Assembly: GCF_005222705.1 (NCBI RefSeq)
Contig: NZ_STGF01000014.1
Location: 1-64,000, forward strand
Direction of reading: 5' to 3'
Origin: Paenibacillus sp. SY21-1
GTDB lineage: Bacteria; Bacillota; Bacilli; Paenibacillales; Paenibacillaceae
Length of the DNA stretch: 64,000 bases
The position numbers and the translations under genes are program-made. Below the pieces are notes generated by a model. That model ran no database searches, was not told where the DNA came from, and saw only the letters and a list, made by a program, of their open reading frames with translations. Below are positions 42,979 through 53,010 of this stretch, piece by piece. How positions within the stretch are numbered: the first letter of the stretch is position 1; the number at the start of each line of letters is the position of its first letter.

Positions 42979-44298
42979 ATGGAACAATTTAGACTGCCGA
43001 AAATTCCGATGCCCAAGCTTGAGCTTCCGCAGGCGATCAAAAATGTGCTTGCAGAGGCCGATGAGAAGCTGGCACACCGGCCTAAGCTGCTGCAGCTGTT
43101 CAAAAACTGCTTCCCCAATACGCTGGAAACGACAACCAAGCTGACTGACGATGGCACCACCTTTGTAATTACCGGAGACATTCCGGCCATGTGGCTGCGG
43201 GACTCGGTCGAGCAGGTGATTCATTATGTGCCTTTTGCCAAGGAGGACAAGGATCTTCAGCGCATCATCAGCGGCTTGATCAAACGCCATATGGCGATGA
43301 TCCAGCTTGATCCGTATGCCAATGCGTTTAATGAAACCGACAACGACTGGCACTGGAACAAGGCGGATGAAACGGACATGTCGGCATGGGTATGGGAGCG
43401 CAAATTCGAGCTGGACTCCATCTGCTTCTCCATGCGCCTCGCTTACGCCTACTGGAAGGAAACCGAAATGACGGATATTTTCGACTCCAGCTTCAAGGCG
43501 GCCATGCTAACCGCATATGAGCTGTGGAAAACGGAGCAGCGCCATTTCGAGCAGTCGCCGTACCGCTTCGTACGCGATAACGGCATTCCGACCGATTCGC
43601 TGCGCGGCGACGGCTTGGGCATGCCGGTGAACTATACGGGAATGATTTGGTCGGGCTTCCGGCCAAGCGACGACGCCTGCGATTTCCATTACAACATTCC
43701 GGATAACATGTTTGCCGTTGTCACGCTGCGCCAAATGGGCGAAATTGCGGAATGGGTGTTCCGCGACACCAATTTGGTGAAGCAGCTCAAGCAGCTGGAG
43801 CAGGATGTCGATCACGGCATACAGCTATACGGCATTTATCGCCATCCGGAGTTTGGTCCCATTTATGCATACGAGACCGACGGTTTCGGCAACTATTGCC
43901 TGATGGATGATGCGGGCACGCCGGGGCTGATGTCGATCTCTTATCTCGGCTACTGCGAGCCGAACGATCCGATTTACCAGAATACGAGAAAATTTGCGCT
44001 TAGCAAGGAAAATCCTTTCTATTACGAAGGGACGGCTGCCAAAGGAATCGGAAGCCCGCATACGCCTCCGGGCTATATCTGGCATATGGCGTTATCCATG
44101 CAGGGCTTGACGGCGACCGACAAAGAGGAGCAGCTTGAGATGATTCGCCTTCTGGAGACGACGGATGCGGATACGGGCTTTATGCATGAAGGCTTCCATT
44201 CGGATGACCCGTCCGTGTTTACCCGCAAATGGTTCGCCTGGTCGAACAGCCTGTTCTCCCAGCTGGTGTACAAGGCGATGAAGGACGGTATTCTATGA
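42979..44298 (+). CDS. GH125 exo-alpha-1,6-mannosidase
   Basis: 439 residues, the standard length of GH125 (formerly DUF1237). Family segments include GDIPAMWLRDS near the N-terminus, VNYTGMIWSGFRPSDDAC, IPDNMFAVV and TGFMHEGFHSDDP, whose Glu404 is in the position of the catalytic base; the Asp of the family acid should lie in the region around RGDGLGM. GH125 enzymes are inverting, metal-independent alpha-1,6-mannosidases acting on N-glycan-type mannans. There is no signal peptide, so it works in the cytoplasm on imported oligosaccharides. ATG 42979 follows GGAGGAACCC. It overlaps the next gene by ATGA. Confidence 0.92.
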   Translation: MEQFRLPKIPMPKLELPQAIKNVLAEADEKLAHRPKLLQLFKNCFPNTLETTTKLTDDGTTFVITGDIPAMWLRDSVEQVIHYVPFAKEDKDLQRIISGLIKRHMAMIQLDPYANAFNETDNDWHWNKADETDMSAWVWERKFELDSICFSMRLAYAYWKETEMTDIFDSSFKAAMLTAYELWKTEQRHFEQSPYRFVRDNGIPTDSLRGDGLGMPVNYTGMIWSGFRPSDDACDFHYNIPDNMFAVVTLRQMGEIAEWVFRDTNLVKQLKQLEQDVDHGIQLYGIYRHPEFGPIYAYETDGFGNYCLMDDAGTPGLMSISYLGYCEPNDPIYQNTRKFALSKENPFYYEGTAAKGIGSPHTPPGYIWHMALSMQGLTATDKEEQLEMIRLLETTDADTGFMHEGFHSDDPSVFTRKWFAWSNSLFSQLVYKAMKDGIL

Positions 44299-47200
44299 GC
44301 GGGTCCGTCATCATATTCCATGATCCGTCGTTTCCGGCAAGCGGTGCGTCTGGTCTAATCACGGCGGAGGAGCTGGCGAATGCCGGCTCCGTTGTTCATG
44401 CGGCAGAGCTGGCGAGTGCGCTGCGCAGTCAGGCTGGGGGCGTATTTGTTAATGTGCATGCCCCTTATTTTCCGAAGGCGGCCTGGCATGAAATCCTTGC
44501 TTTTCTGAAAAGAGGGGGCGGTCTCATTAGCGCAGGCGGCGCGCCTTTCAAACGGCCGGTGCGGCTGGAGGACGGCAGATGGGTGGCGGAAGCGGAGCAG
44601 ACCGCTTACCATCGCGAGCTGAATATCCACGAGACGCTGCCGGTAGACGGCTCAAGAGCCGAGCGCTTGTCCGCAGCCGAGGAAATTCCGCTGCTGGCGG
44701 GCAAGGAAAGCTTGTTTGCTGGCGGAGATACGTGGAATCTCGTGCCGCATGTGACGAAAAGCAGCGATCTTCCTCATCAAATGGGCTCGGCCGGACCGAT
44801 GGATGCCCATTTGTATGCACTGCTCAAAGGGGTGTCCGCAGATAATCGCGAAGTAGCGGCTCCTGTGCTATTGTGGGAAAATACGAAGGGCGCTTTTGCC
44901 GGCGGCCGCTGGCTGTTTATCAATCAGCCTTTGACGGGGCGCTTCTGGACGGGAGGAGGCGCGGCCGAGCTTGGACGACTGGCGCAGTTTTGCGTGTCGG
45001 GAGTTACGGAGCTATGGCTGAAGCCTGGCTATGCTTCCTATGAAGCGGGCGAGCGGGCAATGCTCACGCTGCAAGCGCAGCATTTGCATCGCTCCGCCTC
45101 GCGCGGAAAGGAGCCCGCCGAGTGGACGTTTAAGCTGAGCATGACGAAGGATGGAGACTCCGAAAGCTGCTGGACGCATGAGGTTAAGCAGGTCGTTGGT
45201 CATCAGCTACAGCTCATCCGCATTCCGGTGACGGAGGAATTGACAAGCGGCTTCTACCGGGTACATTGCCAGGCAGTATCCGCCAGCGGCGAAACGCGTC
45301 TGCTGCGGCAGGGCTTTTGGAGCTTTGACGCGGCATTGATGGCCGAAGGCGGCAAGGTGAGCTGCGGCCGCGACTATTTCCAGAAGGATGGCAGGCCGCT
45401 GCCAGTTGTCGGCATGACGTATATGACGTCGGATGTGGCGCGCAAGTTTTTATTTTTGCCCAACGCTTCCGTCTGGGATCGCGATATGGCGCAGATGAGC
45501 AAGGCGGGCATCAACTGGATTCGTACAGGAATCTGGACCGCCTATCGGAACGTGATGCAGGTGGACGGACATGCCTCGGAAGAGGTGCTGCGATCGATTG
45601 ACGCTTTTCTGCTGACGGCGAAGAAGCACGGACTGCAGGTGACCTTTACCTTTTTCTCCTTTACGCCGGAGACGTGGGAAGGGCTGAATCCATATCTCGA
45701 CCCGCGCAGCGTCGATGCCCAGAAGCGGTTTGTTCGGTCTATCGTTTCGCGCTACCGATCAGCTTCGCATGTGGATTGGGACTTGATCAACGAGCCGTCG
45801 ATGTTCGACCCGCCGCGCATCTTCTCGGACGGTCCGCGATCCGCCAAAGATCCGTTTGAGCGCGAGGCTTATGCGAAATGGCTGGCGGAACGCCACGGCT
45901 CGATCGGCGAGCTGCAGGCCAAGTGGAATATGACGCCGGAGCAGCTTCCGGACTTTACCGCCGCTGTGCCGCCTGAGCCGGAGGAAATCAATTTTGACGT
46001 GCAGGACATGCACCAGGGCAAAAAAGGCACGCGCTGGCTGGATTACGCCTTGTTTTCCATGGATATGCACAATGAATGGGCAAAACAGCTTGCGGAAGCG
46101 ATCAAGGATGAATGTCCGGAGCAGCTGGTTGCCGTCGGACAGGACGAGGCGCTTGGTGCGCAGCGGCCATCGCCGTTTTTTTACGAGCAGGCCTCCGACT
46201 ATACGACGGTTCATTCCTGGTGGCTGAATGATCATCTGGTGTGGGACGGCATTTTTGCCAAAACGCCATTCAAGCCGAATCTGATTCAAGAGACCGGCAT
46301 TATGTACGTGGAAACGCCGGAGGGCCGCGCCAAGCGCTCGGAATCGGAGCTTCGCAACATGCTCGAGCGCAAGTACGCCTATGCTTTCTCGACCGGCGGG
46401 GCGGGAGCGGTTCAATGGATTTGGAATACGAATTTCTATATGGATAACGCTAACGAATCGCATATCGGCGCGCTGCGGGCGGACGGCACGGAGAAGCCGG
46501 AGGCGGACGTGTCGTACGATTTCGGCCGGTTTATGGCGCCGATCCGGGATTTGTTCACCGATCGGGAGCTGGAGGATACGGTTGTGATCTTCCCGTATTC
46601 GAACGATCTCTCGAACCGCAAGCTGGCATTTGATGCCACGACTCGCGCAACACGCGTGCTTGCCTATGAGCTGAATACGCCTTTCCGCGGTTTGGGCGAG
46701 TATCAGCTGGAGGCGTTGAAGGAGCAGCCGGCCAAGCTCATTATCGTTCCGAGCGCGCATAATATCGATGACGCGGCGTTCGCGAACCTTCTTGAGGCGG
46801 CGAAGCGAGACGGCTCTACGCTGCTGATTACGGGCCCGCTTAGCCTGGATGCTTACTGGCGGCATACTGGCAGGCTGGAGAAGGAGCTGGGCATTGGCCG
46901 GGCGGTGAACGTATGCCGCGAGGAAACGCTTGTGCTGGGCGGCAAGGAGCTGCCGGTATCGTTCGGAGCCAGACGGATTGCCGAGGCCGCGAAGGAAACG
47001 AGGGGGGCAAGCACGGTCTCGCAGCATGGCGACAACGTCATCGAGCTTCCGCTGGGTGCCGGCCGGCTGATCTGGAGCCCGCTGCCGGTAGAGCTTAATG
47101 AGCGTACGGATACCATTGCCGAATTATACCGGTATGCGCTTGGCGCTGCGGGCTGCGGAAATGACATCGATTGGCTGTGGGGCGGCCAGCTGCCGGGCAT

Positions 47201-47435
47201 ATACGGGCGCAAGCTCTCGTTCGCGCATGGTTCCCTGTTCGTTTTCGTATCGGAATCGGGTAATGACGCAGCTGTTCAGATCAAGGACCGGATGACCGGC
47301 AAAGCCTATGCCTTTGTATTGGAGAAGGAGCGTTCCGTCCTGTTCTCGGTTGACGAGGCGGGCCGGGTGACAGGCGTTTATCGCGAGGAGCAAGTGAAGA
47401 TAACGGAATCAGACCGTGAGGAGGATGAAGCGTGA
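44295..47435 (+). CDS. clan GH-A glycoside hydrolase (beta-mannosidase/beta-galactosidase-like)
   Basis: 1046 residues from ATG 44295, which overlaps the GH125 stop; upstream in-frame codons lie inside that gene. The first ~110 residues and a segment at about 780-880 look like glutamine-amidotransferase-like folds, as seen in GH42-type enzymes. The central TIM barrel (about 370-720) has the acid/base Glu500 in WDLINEPS and the nucleophile Glu666 in LIQETGI, the spacing of a clan GH-A retaining enzyme. I cannot assign the family (GH5, GH42 or GH164-like). Between two alpha-mannosidases, a beta-mannosidase acting on the N-glycan core is attractive but unproven. Cytoplasmic. Its stop overlaps the GTG of the GH38 gene. 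Confidence 0.75.
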   Translation: MSGSVIIFHDPSFPASGASGLITAEELANAGSVVHAAELASALRSQAGGVFVNVHAPYFPKAAWHEILAFLKRGGGLISAGGAPFKRPVRLEDGRWVAEAEQTAYHRELNIHETLPVDGSRAERLSAAEEIPLLAGKESLFAGGDTWNLVPHVTKSSDLPHQMGSAGPMDAHLYALLKGVSADNREVAAPVLLWENTKGAFAGGRWLFINQPLTGRFWTGGGAAELGRLAQFCVSGVTELWLKPGYASYEAGERAMLTLQAQHLHRSASRGKEPAEWTFKLSMTKDGDSESCWTHEVKQVVGHQLQLIRIPVTEELTSGFYRVHCQAVSASGETRLLRQGFWSFDAALMAEGGKVSCGRDYFQKDGRPLPVVGMTYMTSDVARKFLFLPNASVWDRDMAQMSKAGINWIRTGIWTAYRNVMQVDGHASEEVLRSIDAFLLTAKKHGLQVTFTFFSFTPETWEGLNPYLDPRSVDAQKRFVRSIVSRYRSASHVDWDLINEPSMFDPPRIFSDGPRSAKDPFEREAYAKWLAERHGSIGELQAKWNMTPEQLPDFTAAVPPEPEEINFDVQDMHQGKKGTRWLDYALFSMDMHNEWAKQLAEAIKDECPEQLVAVGQDEALGAQRPSPFFYEQASDYTTVHSWWLNDHLVWDGIFAKTPFKPNLIQETGIMYVETPEGRAKRSESELRNMLERKYAYAFSTGGAGAVQWIWNTNFYMDNANESHIGALRADGTEKPEADVSYDFGRFMAPIRDLFTDRELEDTVVIFPYSNDLSNRKLAFDATTRATRVLAYELNTPFRGLGEYQLEALKEQPAKLIIVPSAHNIDDAAFANLLEAAKRDGSTLLITGPLSLDAYWRHTGRLEKELGIGRAVNVCREETLVLGGKELPVSFGARRIAEAAKETRGASTVSQHGDNVIELPLGAGRLIWSPLPVELNERTDTIAELYRYALGAAGCGNDIDWLWGGQLPGIYGRKLSFAHGSLFVFVSESGNDAAVQIKDRMTGKAYAFVLEKERSVLFSVDEAGRVTGVYREEQVKITESDREEDEA

Positions 47436-50194
47436 CAAACAAACGAACGGCTCATATTATTTCCCATACGCATTGGGACAGAGAGTGGTATTTGCCTTAT
47501 GAGAAGCACCATGTGCTGCTCGTCAAGCTGATGGACACCCTGCTCGATACGCTAGAACGAGACGAGGAGTACCGCAGCTTCTACCTCGATGGACAAACGA
47601 TTATTCTGGAGGATTATTTGCAGGTGCGGCCGGAAAAACGCGAGAAGCTTGCCCATTACATTCGCGCAGGCCGAATTTTTATCGGTCCTTGGTACATTTT
47701 GCAGGACGCGTTCCTGACCAGCAGCGAAGCGAATGTCCGCAATATGCAAATCGGGCACAAGGATGCGTCGGCTTACGGCACGATCGCGAAGGTCGGCTAC
47801 TTCCCGGATACGTTCGGCAATATCGGCCAAGCGCCGCAGCTTATGCGCCAATCGGGCATCGACAACGCAGTTTTCGGACGCGGCGTTAAGCCTACCGGCT
47901 TTAACAATACGGTATCGGATGCCGGGTATGAATCCTCTTTCTCGGAGCTGCTGTGGGAAGGGCCGGACGGCTCGCGCGTGCTGGGCATATTGTTTGCGAA
48001 CTGGTACAGCAACGGCAATGAGATTCCGGCAGACGAGGCCGAAGCCGCCCGCTATTGGGAGAGAAAGCTGGCGGATGCGGAGAAATTTGCCTCGACAGAT
48101 CAATTGCTGTTCATGAACGGCTGCGACCATCAGCCGATCCAGCGCGATTTGTCCGCCGCGCTTGCGGCGGCTCGCAAGCTGTACCCGGATACGGAGTTTG
48201 TACATTCCAACTTCGCCGATTATTTGCAGGCGGTGAGCGGCTCCCAGGTCCGTGAGCTATCGGTCGTTAAAGGCGAGCTTCGCAGCCAGCGGACAGACGG
48301 TTGGTCCACGCTTGTGAATACCGCCTCCGCGCGCGTGTATTTGAAGCAGATGAACCGGCTTGGGCAGGCGATGCTGGAGAAAGTGGCGGAGCCGCTGGCC
48401 TCGTGGGCGTCCTTGCTTGGCGCGGACTATCCGCACCATCTGCTCACCTATGCATGGAAAACCTTAATGCAGAACCATCCGCACGACAGCATCTGCGGTT
48501 GCAGCGTGGACGAAGTGCACCGCGAAATGGTGACTCGCTTCGACAAAAGCCGTCATGTCGCCGAGTCGATTGCCGAGGACAGCAAGCGCTGGCTGGCCAA
48601 TACGGTTGATACGTCCGTATTTGCGGGCTACGGCGAGGACGCTTTGCCTCTAATCGCCTTTAATACGACCGGCTGGAGCAGAAGCGGCGTGATCAGCATG
48701 GAGCTGGATATGGAGCGCATCTACTTCCGCGAGGGCCACTCGCTTGAAGAAATGAACCGGAGGATGCGGGAGGTGGATATCTCAGGCCGCGTACTGGTTT
48801 CGCATGACGGCAGCATTGTCGCTTGCGAGGCTGAAGATTTGGGGCTGCAGTTCGGCTACGACCTGCCGGACGATCAATTCCGTCAGCCTTATATGTGCCG
48901 CAGGGTCAAGCTGACGTTTGAAGCGGCAGAGGTGCCTGCGCTAGGGCTGAAGGCTTACGCCTATGTACGCCAAGTGGGCGCTCTTCAGCAGGCAGCCGTT
49001 CAAGCGGCAGGCTCGCTGCAGGCCGGGCGTTCGTTTATGGAAAATGAGCATATCCGCGTGGATATCGACCAAGACGGCTCGTTGACCGTAACGGAAAAGC
49101 AAAGCGGACTGGTGTACAAGGATCTATGCGTCTATGAGAATACGGGAGATATCGGCAACGAATATATGTACAAGCAGCCGAACGGCGAGCAAGCCAGAAC
49201 GACAAAAGGCTTGCCCGCCGTTGTGGAGCTGACGGAGCTGACGCCTTATCGCGCTGCATTCCGCATCGTGCACGAATGGGAGGTGCCGGCCTCGGCCGAC
49301 GAGCTGTTCGAGCGCGAGAAGCAGGAGGCCGTCTACTTCCCTGAACGGAAGGCCCAGCGGGTTGATGTCATGGTTCCGCTATACATTGAAACGACCGTCA
49401 GCCTGTCAAGACTCGGCAAAGGCGTTCATGTGCAAACCTCTTTCGTGAACGAAGCGAAGGACCATCGCGTGCGCATGCTGTTCCCAACGGATCTGGCGGC
49501 ATCCGCGCACAAGGCGGATGCGATCTTCGAAATCGCGCTGCGGGACAATATGCCGGCTGCCGAGTGGGAGAACCCTAGCAATTGCCAGCATCAGCAGGCA
49601 TTCGTCGATGTGACGGACGAAAGCGGCCGAGGCGGCTTGACGATTGCCAACCTGGGCTTGAACGAATATGAGGTGCTCCGAGACGGACGCAATACGATTG
49701 CGGTTACGCTGCTTCGTTCGGTTGCCGAGCTGGGCGATTGGGGCGTGTTCCCGACTCCGGAAGCCCAATGTCTGGGGGAGCATCGCACGGAGCTGATGAT
49801 TATTCCGCATGCCGCAGGCGGCGTGGAATCCGGCGCATTCGCCGAAGCCTATCAGTTCCAGACGCCATGGACATCGGAGCAGACGTCCGTTCACCAAGGC
49901 AAGCTTGCGCCTGTAGCGGCGCCGCTGGCTTGGGAAGGGCAAGCGTTGGCATTTTCCTCCATGAAGCTGGATGAGGGAAGCGGAGATTTGATGCTGCGCT
50001 GGTTCAACATGACGCCGAAAGCCTGCGAGCTGACTGTAAGCTCCCGGCTGCTAGCCGGCGGGGTATACAAAACGACCATATTGGAGCAAAAGACATCTGA
50101 GCTTGAGCTGGCAGCGAGCGGCGGCACTCGGCTGAACGCCAGGATTGGACCTTGTGAAATCGTGACGTACGGCATTTCGCACGAACAGCTTTAA
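47432..50194 (+). CDS. GH38 alpha-mannosidase
   Basis: 920 residues from GTG 47432, which overlaps the previous stop (GTGA) and follows GAGGAGGATG. The zinc-site motif HTHWD (His14, Asp16) and the catalytic nucleophile Asp126 in YFPDTFGN identify GH38. NHPHDSICGCSVDEVHREM supplies another zinc-binding His, and the C-terminal half is the beta-rich domain of the family. The retaining alpha-mannosidase would trim imported mannose-rich glycans alongside GH125. There is no signal peptide. Last gene of the importer/glycosidase unit, followed by a terminator. Confidence 0.93.
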   Translation: MTNKRTAHIISHTHWDREWYLPYEKHHVLLVKLMDTLLDTLERDEEYRSFYLDGQTIILEDYLQVRPEKREKLAHYIRAGRIFIGPWYILQDAFLTSSEANVRNMQIGHKDASAYGTIAKVGYFPDTFGNIGQAPQLMRQSGIDNAVFGRGVKPTGFNNTVSDAGYESSFSELLWEGPDGSRVLGILFANWYSNGNEIPADEAEAARYWERKLADAEKFASTDQLLFMNGCDHQPIQRDLSAALAAARKLYPDTEFVHSNFADYLQAVSGSQVRELSVVKGELRSQRTDGWSTLVNTASARVYLKQMNRLGQAMLEKVAEPLASWASLLGADYPHHLLTYAWKTLMQNHPHDSICGCSVDEVHREMVTRFDKSRHVAESIAEDSKRWLANTVDTSVFAGYGEDALPLIAFNTTGWSRSGVISMELDMERIYFREGHSLEEMNRRMREVDISGRVLVSHDGSIVACEAEDLGLQFGYDLPDDQFRQPYMCRRVKLTFEAAEVPALGLKAYAYVRQVGALQQAAVQAAGSLQAGRSFMENEHIRVDIDQDGSLTVTEKQSGLVYKDLCVYENTGDIGNEYMYKQPNGEQARTTKGLPAVVELTELTPYRAAFRIVHEWEVPASADELFEREKQEAVYFPERKAQRVDVMVPLYIETTVSLSRLGKGVHVQTSFVNEAKDHRVRMLFPTDLAASAHKADAIFEIALRDNMPAAEWENPSNCQHQQAFVDVTDESGRGGLTIANLGLNEYEVLRDGRNTIAVTLLRSVAELGDWGVFPTPEAQCLGEHRTELMIIPHAAGGVESGAFAEAYQFQTPWTSEQTSVHQGKLAPVAAPLAWEGQALAFSSMKLDEGSGDLMLRWFNMTPKACELTVSSRLLAGGVYKTTILEQKTSELELAASGGTRLNARIGPCEIVTYGISHEQL

Positions 50195-50231
50195 ACCGCC
50201 GGGCCAAAGTCATCCCGCAGCGGATATAAGT

Positions 50232-50271
50232 AAAAGGCATTCTTCGATTGAAATCGGAGAATGCCTTTTTT
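50232..50271 (+). terminator. terminator after the GH38 gene
   Basis: AAAAGGCATTCTTCGATT and AATCGGAGAATGCCTTTTTT form a long stem with a GAA loop, ending in six T. Confidence 0.85.
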
Positions 50272-50344
50272 GCGTAATGTCAGCTTTTATTAGTGAAAAA
50301 GGCTGGGATCATCTGGATTGCGTTCGATTTTCTGAAAATAAAGC

Positions 50345-50382
50345 TTTTCATTCCTTCTGAATCTGATACAATGTTAGAAAAC
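50345..50382 (+). promoter_or_regulatory. putative promoter and operator of the AraC regulator
   Basis: A weak -35 TTTTCA (50345-50350) and -10 TACAAT (50367-50372, 16-base spacer) precede the regulator. The 12-bp sequence ATGTTAGAAAAC (50371-50382) overlaps the -10 end and expected start site. The same 12 bases occur inverted in the promoter of the next operon (52988-52999). Confidence 0.45.
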
Positions 50383-50441
50383 CTTACATTTGTTGCGTCT
50401 ATGTGCGATACATGGCTGCAGAACGATATGGAGTGAGAGGC

Positions 50442-52670
50442 ATGTCAAGAAACTGGCACCGAAAAATGCTGCTGTCTTATTTCCCTATTTTTATTTTGAC
50501 GCTGTCTATCGTTATTTTTTTGTCGTTTCTTGTCGTCAACGAAATTTCGCGCAGCGAGACCCAGAAGGCGAACCGCATATCGACGGGCTTTATCGAAGGC
50601 AGTCTGGAAAAGGCGATGAGGCAGGTCGAGATGGATGTTCTGCGCACGATGGAGAACGACGCGTTATTCGGCGATTTTATGGCGGGCCGCATCGGCCGTT
50701 CCAACGAGGATGTGTATGACTTGGTCAAAGGGCTCAAAGCGTTGGAGAGCGGAAATGAGCTCATTGATTCCATCTACTTGTACCGGGAGTCCGATCAGCT
50801 GGTATTAAGCAAATATGGTCTTGGAAGGACGCCATTTGCCGACCGTGCCTTTCTGGCTTTGGCGCTTGACCACCCGGATTACCGCGGCTGGTCGGCGCTG
50901 CGCTCTTACAAGCTGATTGGAGCGGACAAGCCGAGGCAGGTCATTACGATGTATAAGCGATTGCCTCTGCCGTTCGGGCATGAAGGAATGGTCGTCATTA
51001 ATGTAGATGCATACGCCGTTAGCCGTCTGATTGCGGATATGGCTAGCGGTGAGGTTTCTTTTCTGCATGTGCAGGACGCGGACGGCAATCTGCTGTTTCC
51101 TTATCAAGTCAAGGATCGAGGAAGCTTGCTGCAGGATGGCGATGTGTTGACGACGCTGCATTCGGAGCGGCTGGGGTGGACGCTCGAAAGCGGTCTGCGG
51201 ACAGGACAGCTTTTTGCCTGGGTATCGGTTATTTCCTATGTGTGGATATTGATCGGAGCCGCCGCCGTATCGTTTGCTGTCTGGTATATCCTATACGTGA
51301 CGCGCAAAAATTATCGGCCCATCCAGGTCATGATGAGCAGAATTCAAGCGCTGCCGCGCGGAATGGACTCGACCGGCAGAGACGAGCTGGCGCTTATCGA
51401 TCACGCGCTTGAGCGTCTGATTGAGCAGAGCACCGACTACGAGCGCAGCAACCATGAAAACCTACTGGTGCGAAGACGGCAATTATTTATCGATATCATC
51501 GAGGGAGATGTTCAAGCGGATACGTGGATGCGCTGCGTTGAGCTGGGTACGCTCGTTCATTCATCCGAAACGGTCCACGCGGCGGTCGTTATCTCCGAAT
51601 TCAGCCCGCAGGAGCTTGCGGGCAAGGGGTACTCCGCCGAGGAGCAGCAGACGATGCGGCTGGCGTTGATGAATTTGCTGCAGGAGCTTGCGCGCGAGCA
51701 CGGGCTGGACGGCTGGGCGGAATGGGTAACGGGAGGCCGACTTGGCGTGATCGTCACCAGCACGGACGAGGACGGAATGTTCGAGCGGCTGCGCGATGCC
51801 GTCAGAAGCGCAAACCGCTGGACGGCGGAGCATTTTGACATGACTATGCTGTTCGGTGTCGGCGTGATCGTACGCTTTGCTTCCGGTCTTGCTGAATCCT
51901 ACCGCTCGGCAGTAGCGGCGATGCATTATCGCCTGGCGCTCGGCGAGGAGGAAATGGTGCTGGCAACCCGTGTGCCTGCCCAGCCGGAGCGGGATGTATA
52001 TTATTTTTTTCCGATGATGACCGGCGCCGTCAAAATGTTCAGAGCGGCTAACCCCGCTTGGCGCGATCAAGTCATGCAGCTGTTCAAGCGAATGGAGCGG
52101 GATTTGCTTGCGGATCAGGAAATCCATATGCTGATTCATTGGCTTATTCAAATGCTCGGCAAGGAGCTGGCCGGAGTATCGGAGCAATTCAATCCTTATT
52201 TCCAAGGAGCCGGCAAAGAGGCATGGAGTGAGCGCATCAGGCAAGCGGGTCAGCTGTGGGATATGCATACGCTGCTGCTGGAGCTGATGAACGAGAATTA
52301 TCGCGTTTTTGTATCCATTAACGAGAATAAAAGCTATCGGGCGATGGTTAGCGAGATGAAGGCCTACATTGAAGAAAACTTTACAAATCCGGATTTGTCG
52401 CTAACGCTGCTCAGCGAGCGGTTTCAAGTTTCCGCCAAATACGCGAGCCAGCTGTTCAAGGAGGAATTTGAAACGAAGTTTGTCGATTTCCTCGCCGATT
52501 TGCGGGTGCTGCATGCCAAGAAGCTGCTCGTTCAATCGGATGCGGCGATTGCGGGAATTGCCGTGCAGGTTGGCTATACGAATGTTATTACGTTTGGGCG
52601 CGTGTTCAAGCGGGTAACCGGCCATACGCCAGGCGATTTCCGCAGAGCGGGCTTGCTCCCGGACCGTTGA
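50442..52670 (+). CDS. membrane-sensor AraC-family transcriptional regulator
   Basis: 742 residues from ATG 50442, after GGAGTGAGAGGC; the frame is open from 50403. A basic start and TM1 (about 8-32) precede a ~220-residue extracytoplasmic sensor, then TM2 (about 255-285) and a long cytoplasmic linker. Two AraC helix-turn-helix units lie at the C-terminus (LTLLSERFQVSAKYASQLFKEEF and IAGIAVQVGYTNVITFGRVFK, ending VTGHTPGDFR). There is no kinase or receiver domain: sensing and DNA binding are in one chain, as in YesS-type regulators. It probably controls the ABC importer operon downstream, which shares a 12-bp element with its own promoter. Confidence 0.9.
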   Translation: MSRNWHRKMLLSYFPIFILTLSIVIFLSFLVVNEISRSETQKANRISTGFIEGSLEKAMRQVEMDVLRTMENDALFGDFMAGRIGRSNEDVYDLVKGLKALESGNELIDSIYLYRESDQLVLSKYGLGRTPFADRAFLALALDHPDYRGWSALRSYKLIGADKPRQVITMYKRLPLPFGHEGMVVINVDAYAVSRLIADMASGEVSFLHVQDADGNLLFPYQVKDRGSLLQDGDVLTTLHSERLGWTLESGLRTGQLFAWVSVISYVWILIGAAAVSFAVWYILYVTRKNYRPIQVMMSRIQALPRGMDSTGRDELALIDHALERLIEQSTDYERSNHENLLVRRRQLFIDIIEGDVQADTWMRCVELGTLVHSSETVHAAVVISEFSPQELAGKGYSAEEQQTMRLALMNLLQELAREHGLDGWAEWVTGGRLGVIVTSTDEDGMFERLRDAVRSANRWTAEHFDMTMLFGVGVIVRFASGLAESYRSAVAAMHYRLALGEEEMVLATRVPAQPERDVYYFFPMMTGAVKMFRAANPAWRDQVMQLFKRMERDLLADQEIHMLIHWLIQMLGKELAGVSEQFNPYFQGAGKEAWSERIRQAGQLWDMHTLLLELMNENYRVFVSINENKSYRAMVSEMKAYIEENFTNPDLSLTLLSERFQVSAKYASQLFKEEFETKFVDFLADLRVLHAKKLLVQSDAAIAGIAVQVGYTNVITFGRVFKRVTGHTPGDFRRAGLLPDR

Positions 52671-52742
52671 TAGTACTGGAAAAGGGCTGTGCAGCGTGCG
52701 TAGCGAAGCCAGGGGACATCCGTCATTTGTTTAAAGAATGAG

Positions 52743-52772
52743 CCGCCGGAGCAAATCCGGCGGTTTTTTTTT
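52743..52772 (+). terminator. terminator after the AraC-family regulator
   Basis: CCGCCGGA (52743-52750) pairs with TCCGGCGG (52756-52763), followed by nine T. Confidence 0.88.
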
Positions 52773-52980
52773 ATGCTGCCAACCCGGTGGGGATACTTTA
52801 AATACCGGTTGTCGCCAAATGGAGGCGGATAAATGTTATTCAACCTAACATGTTTATATGCAAAATTCCGAAAGCGGATAGCCGAAAACGGTATATTCGC
52901 CAGAGAAATGGTTTGTATTCCGCTTGTTCAGGCATGAATATAAACGTTTTTTTATAAATTTGCGGCAGGAAAACTGCATA

Positions 52981-53010
52981 TTGTCATGTTTTCTAACATC
53001 GTGTCATACT
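52981..53010 (+). promoter_or_regulatory. putative promoter with 12-bp operator candidate, second ABC operon
   Basis: TTGTCA (52981-52986) and CATACT (53005-53010) are separated by 18 bases. Between them lies GTTTTCTAACAT (52988-52999), the exact reverse complement of the 12-mer in the regulator's promoter. A shorter CTAACAT occurs at 52845-52851. The rest of the 52773-53170 gap is AT-rich without a gene I can support. Confidence 0.5.

Noticed and set aside
45759-47027. 422-codon open frame opposite the GH-A gene
   Set aside because: Arg/Leu-rich shadow composition, no ribosome site; the plus-strand frame has clear catalytic motifs.
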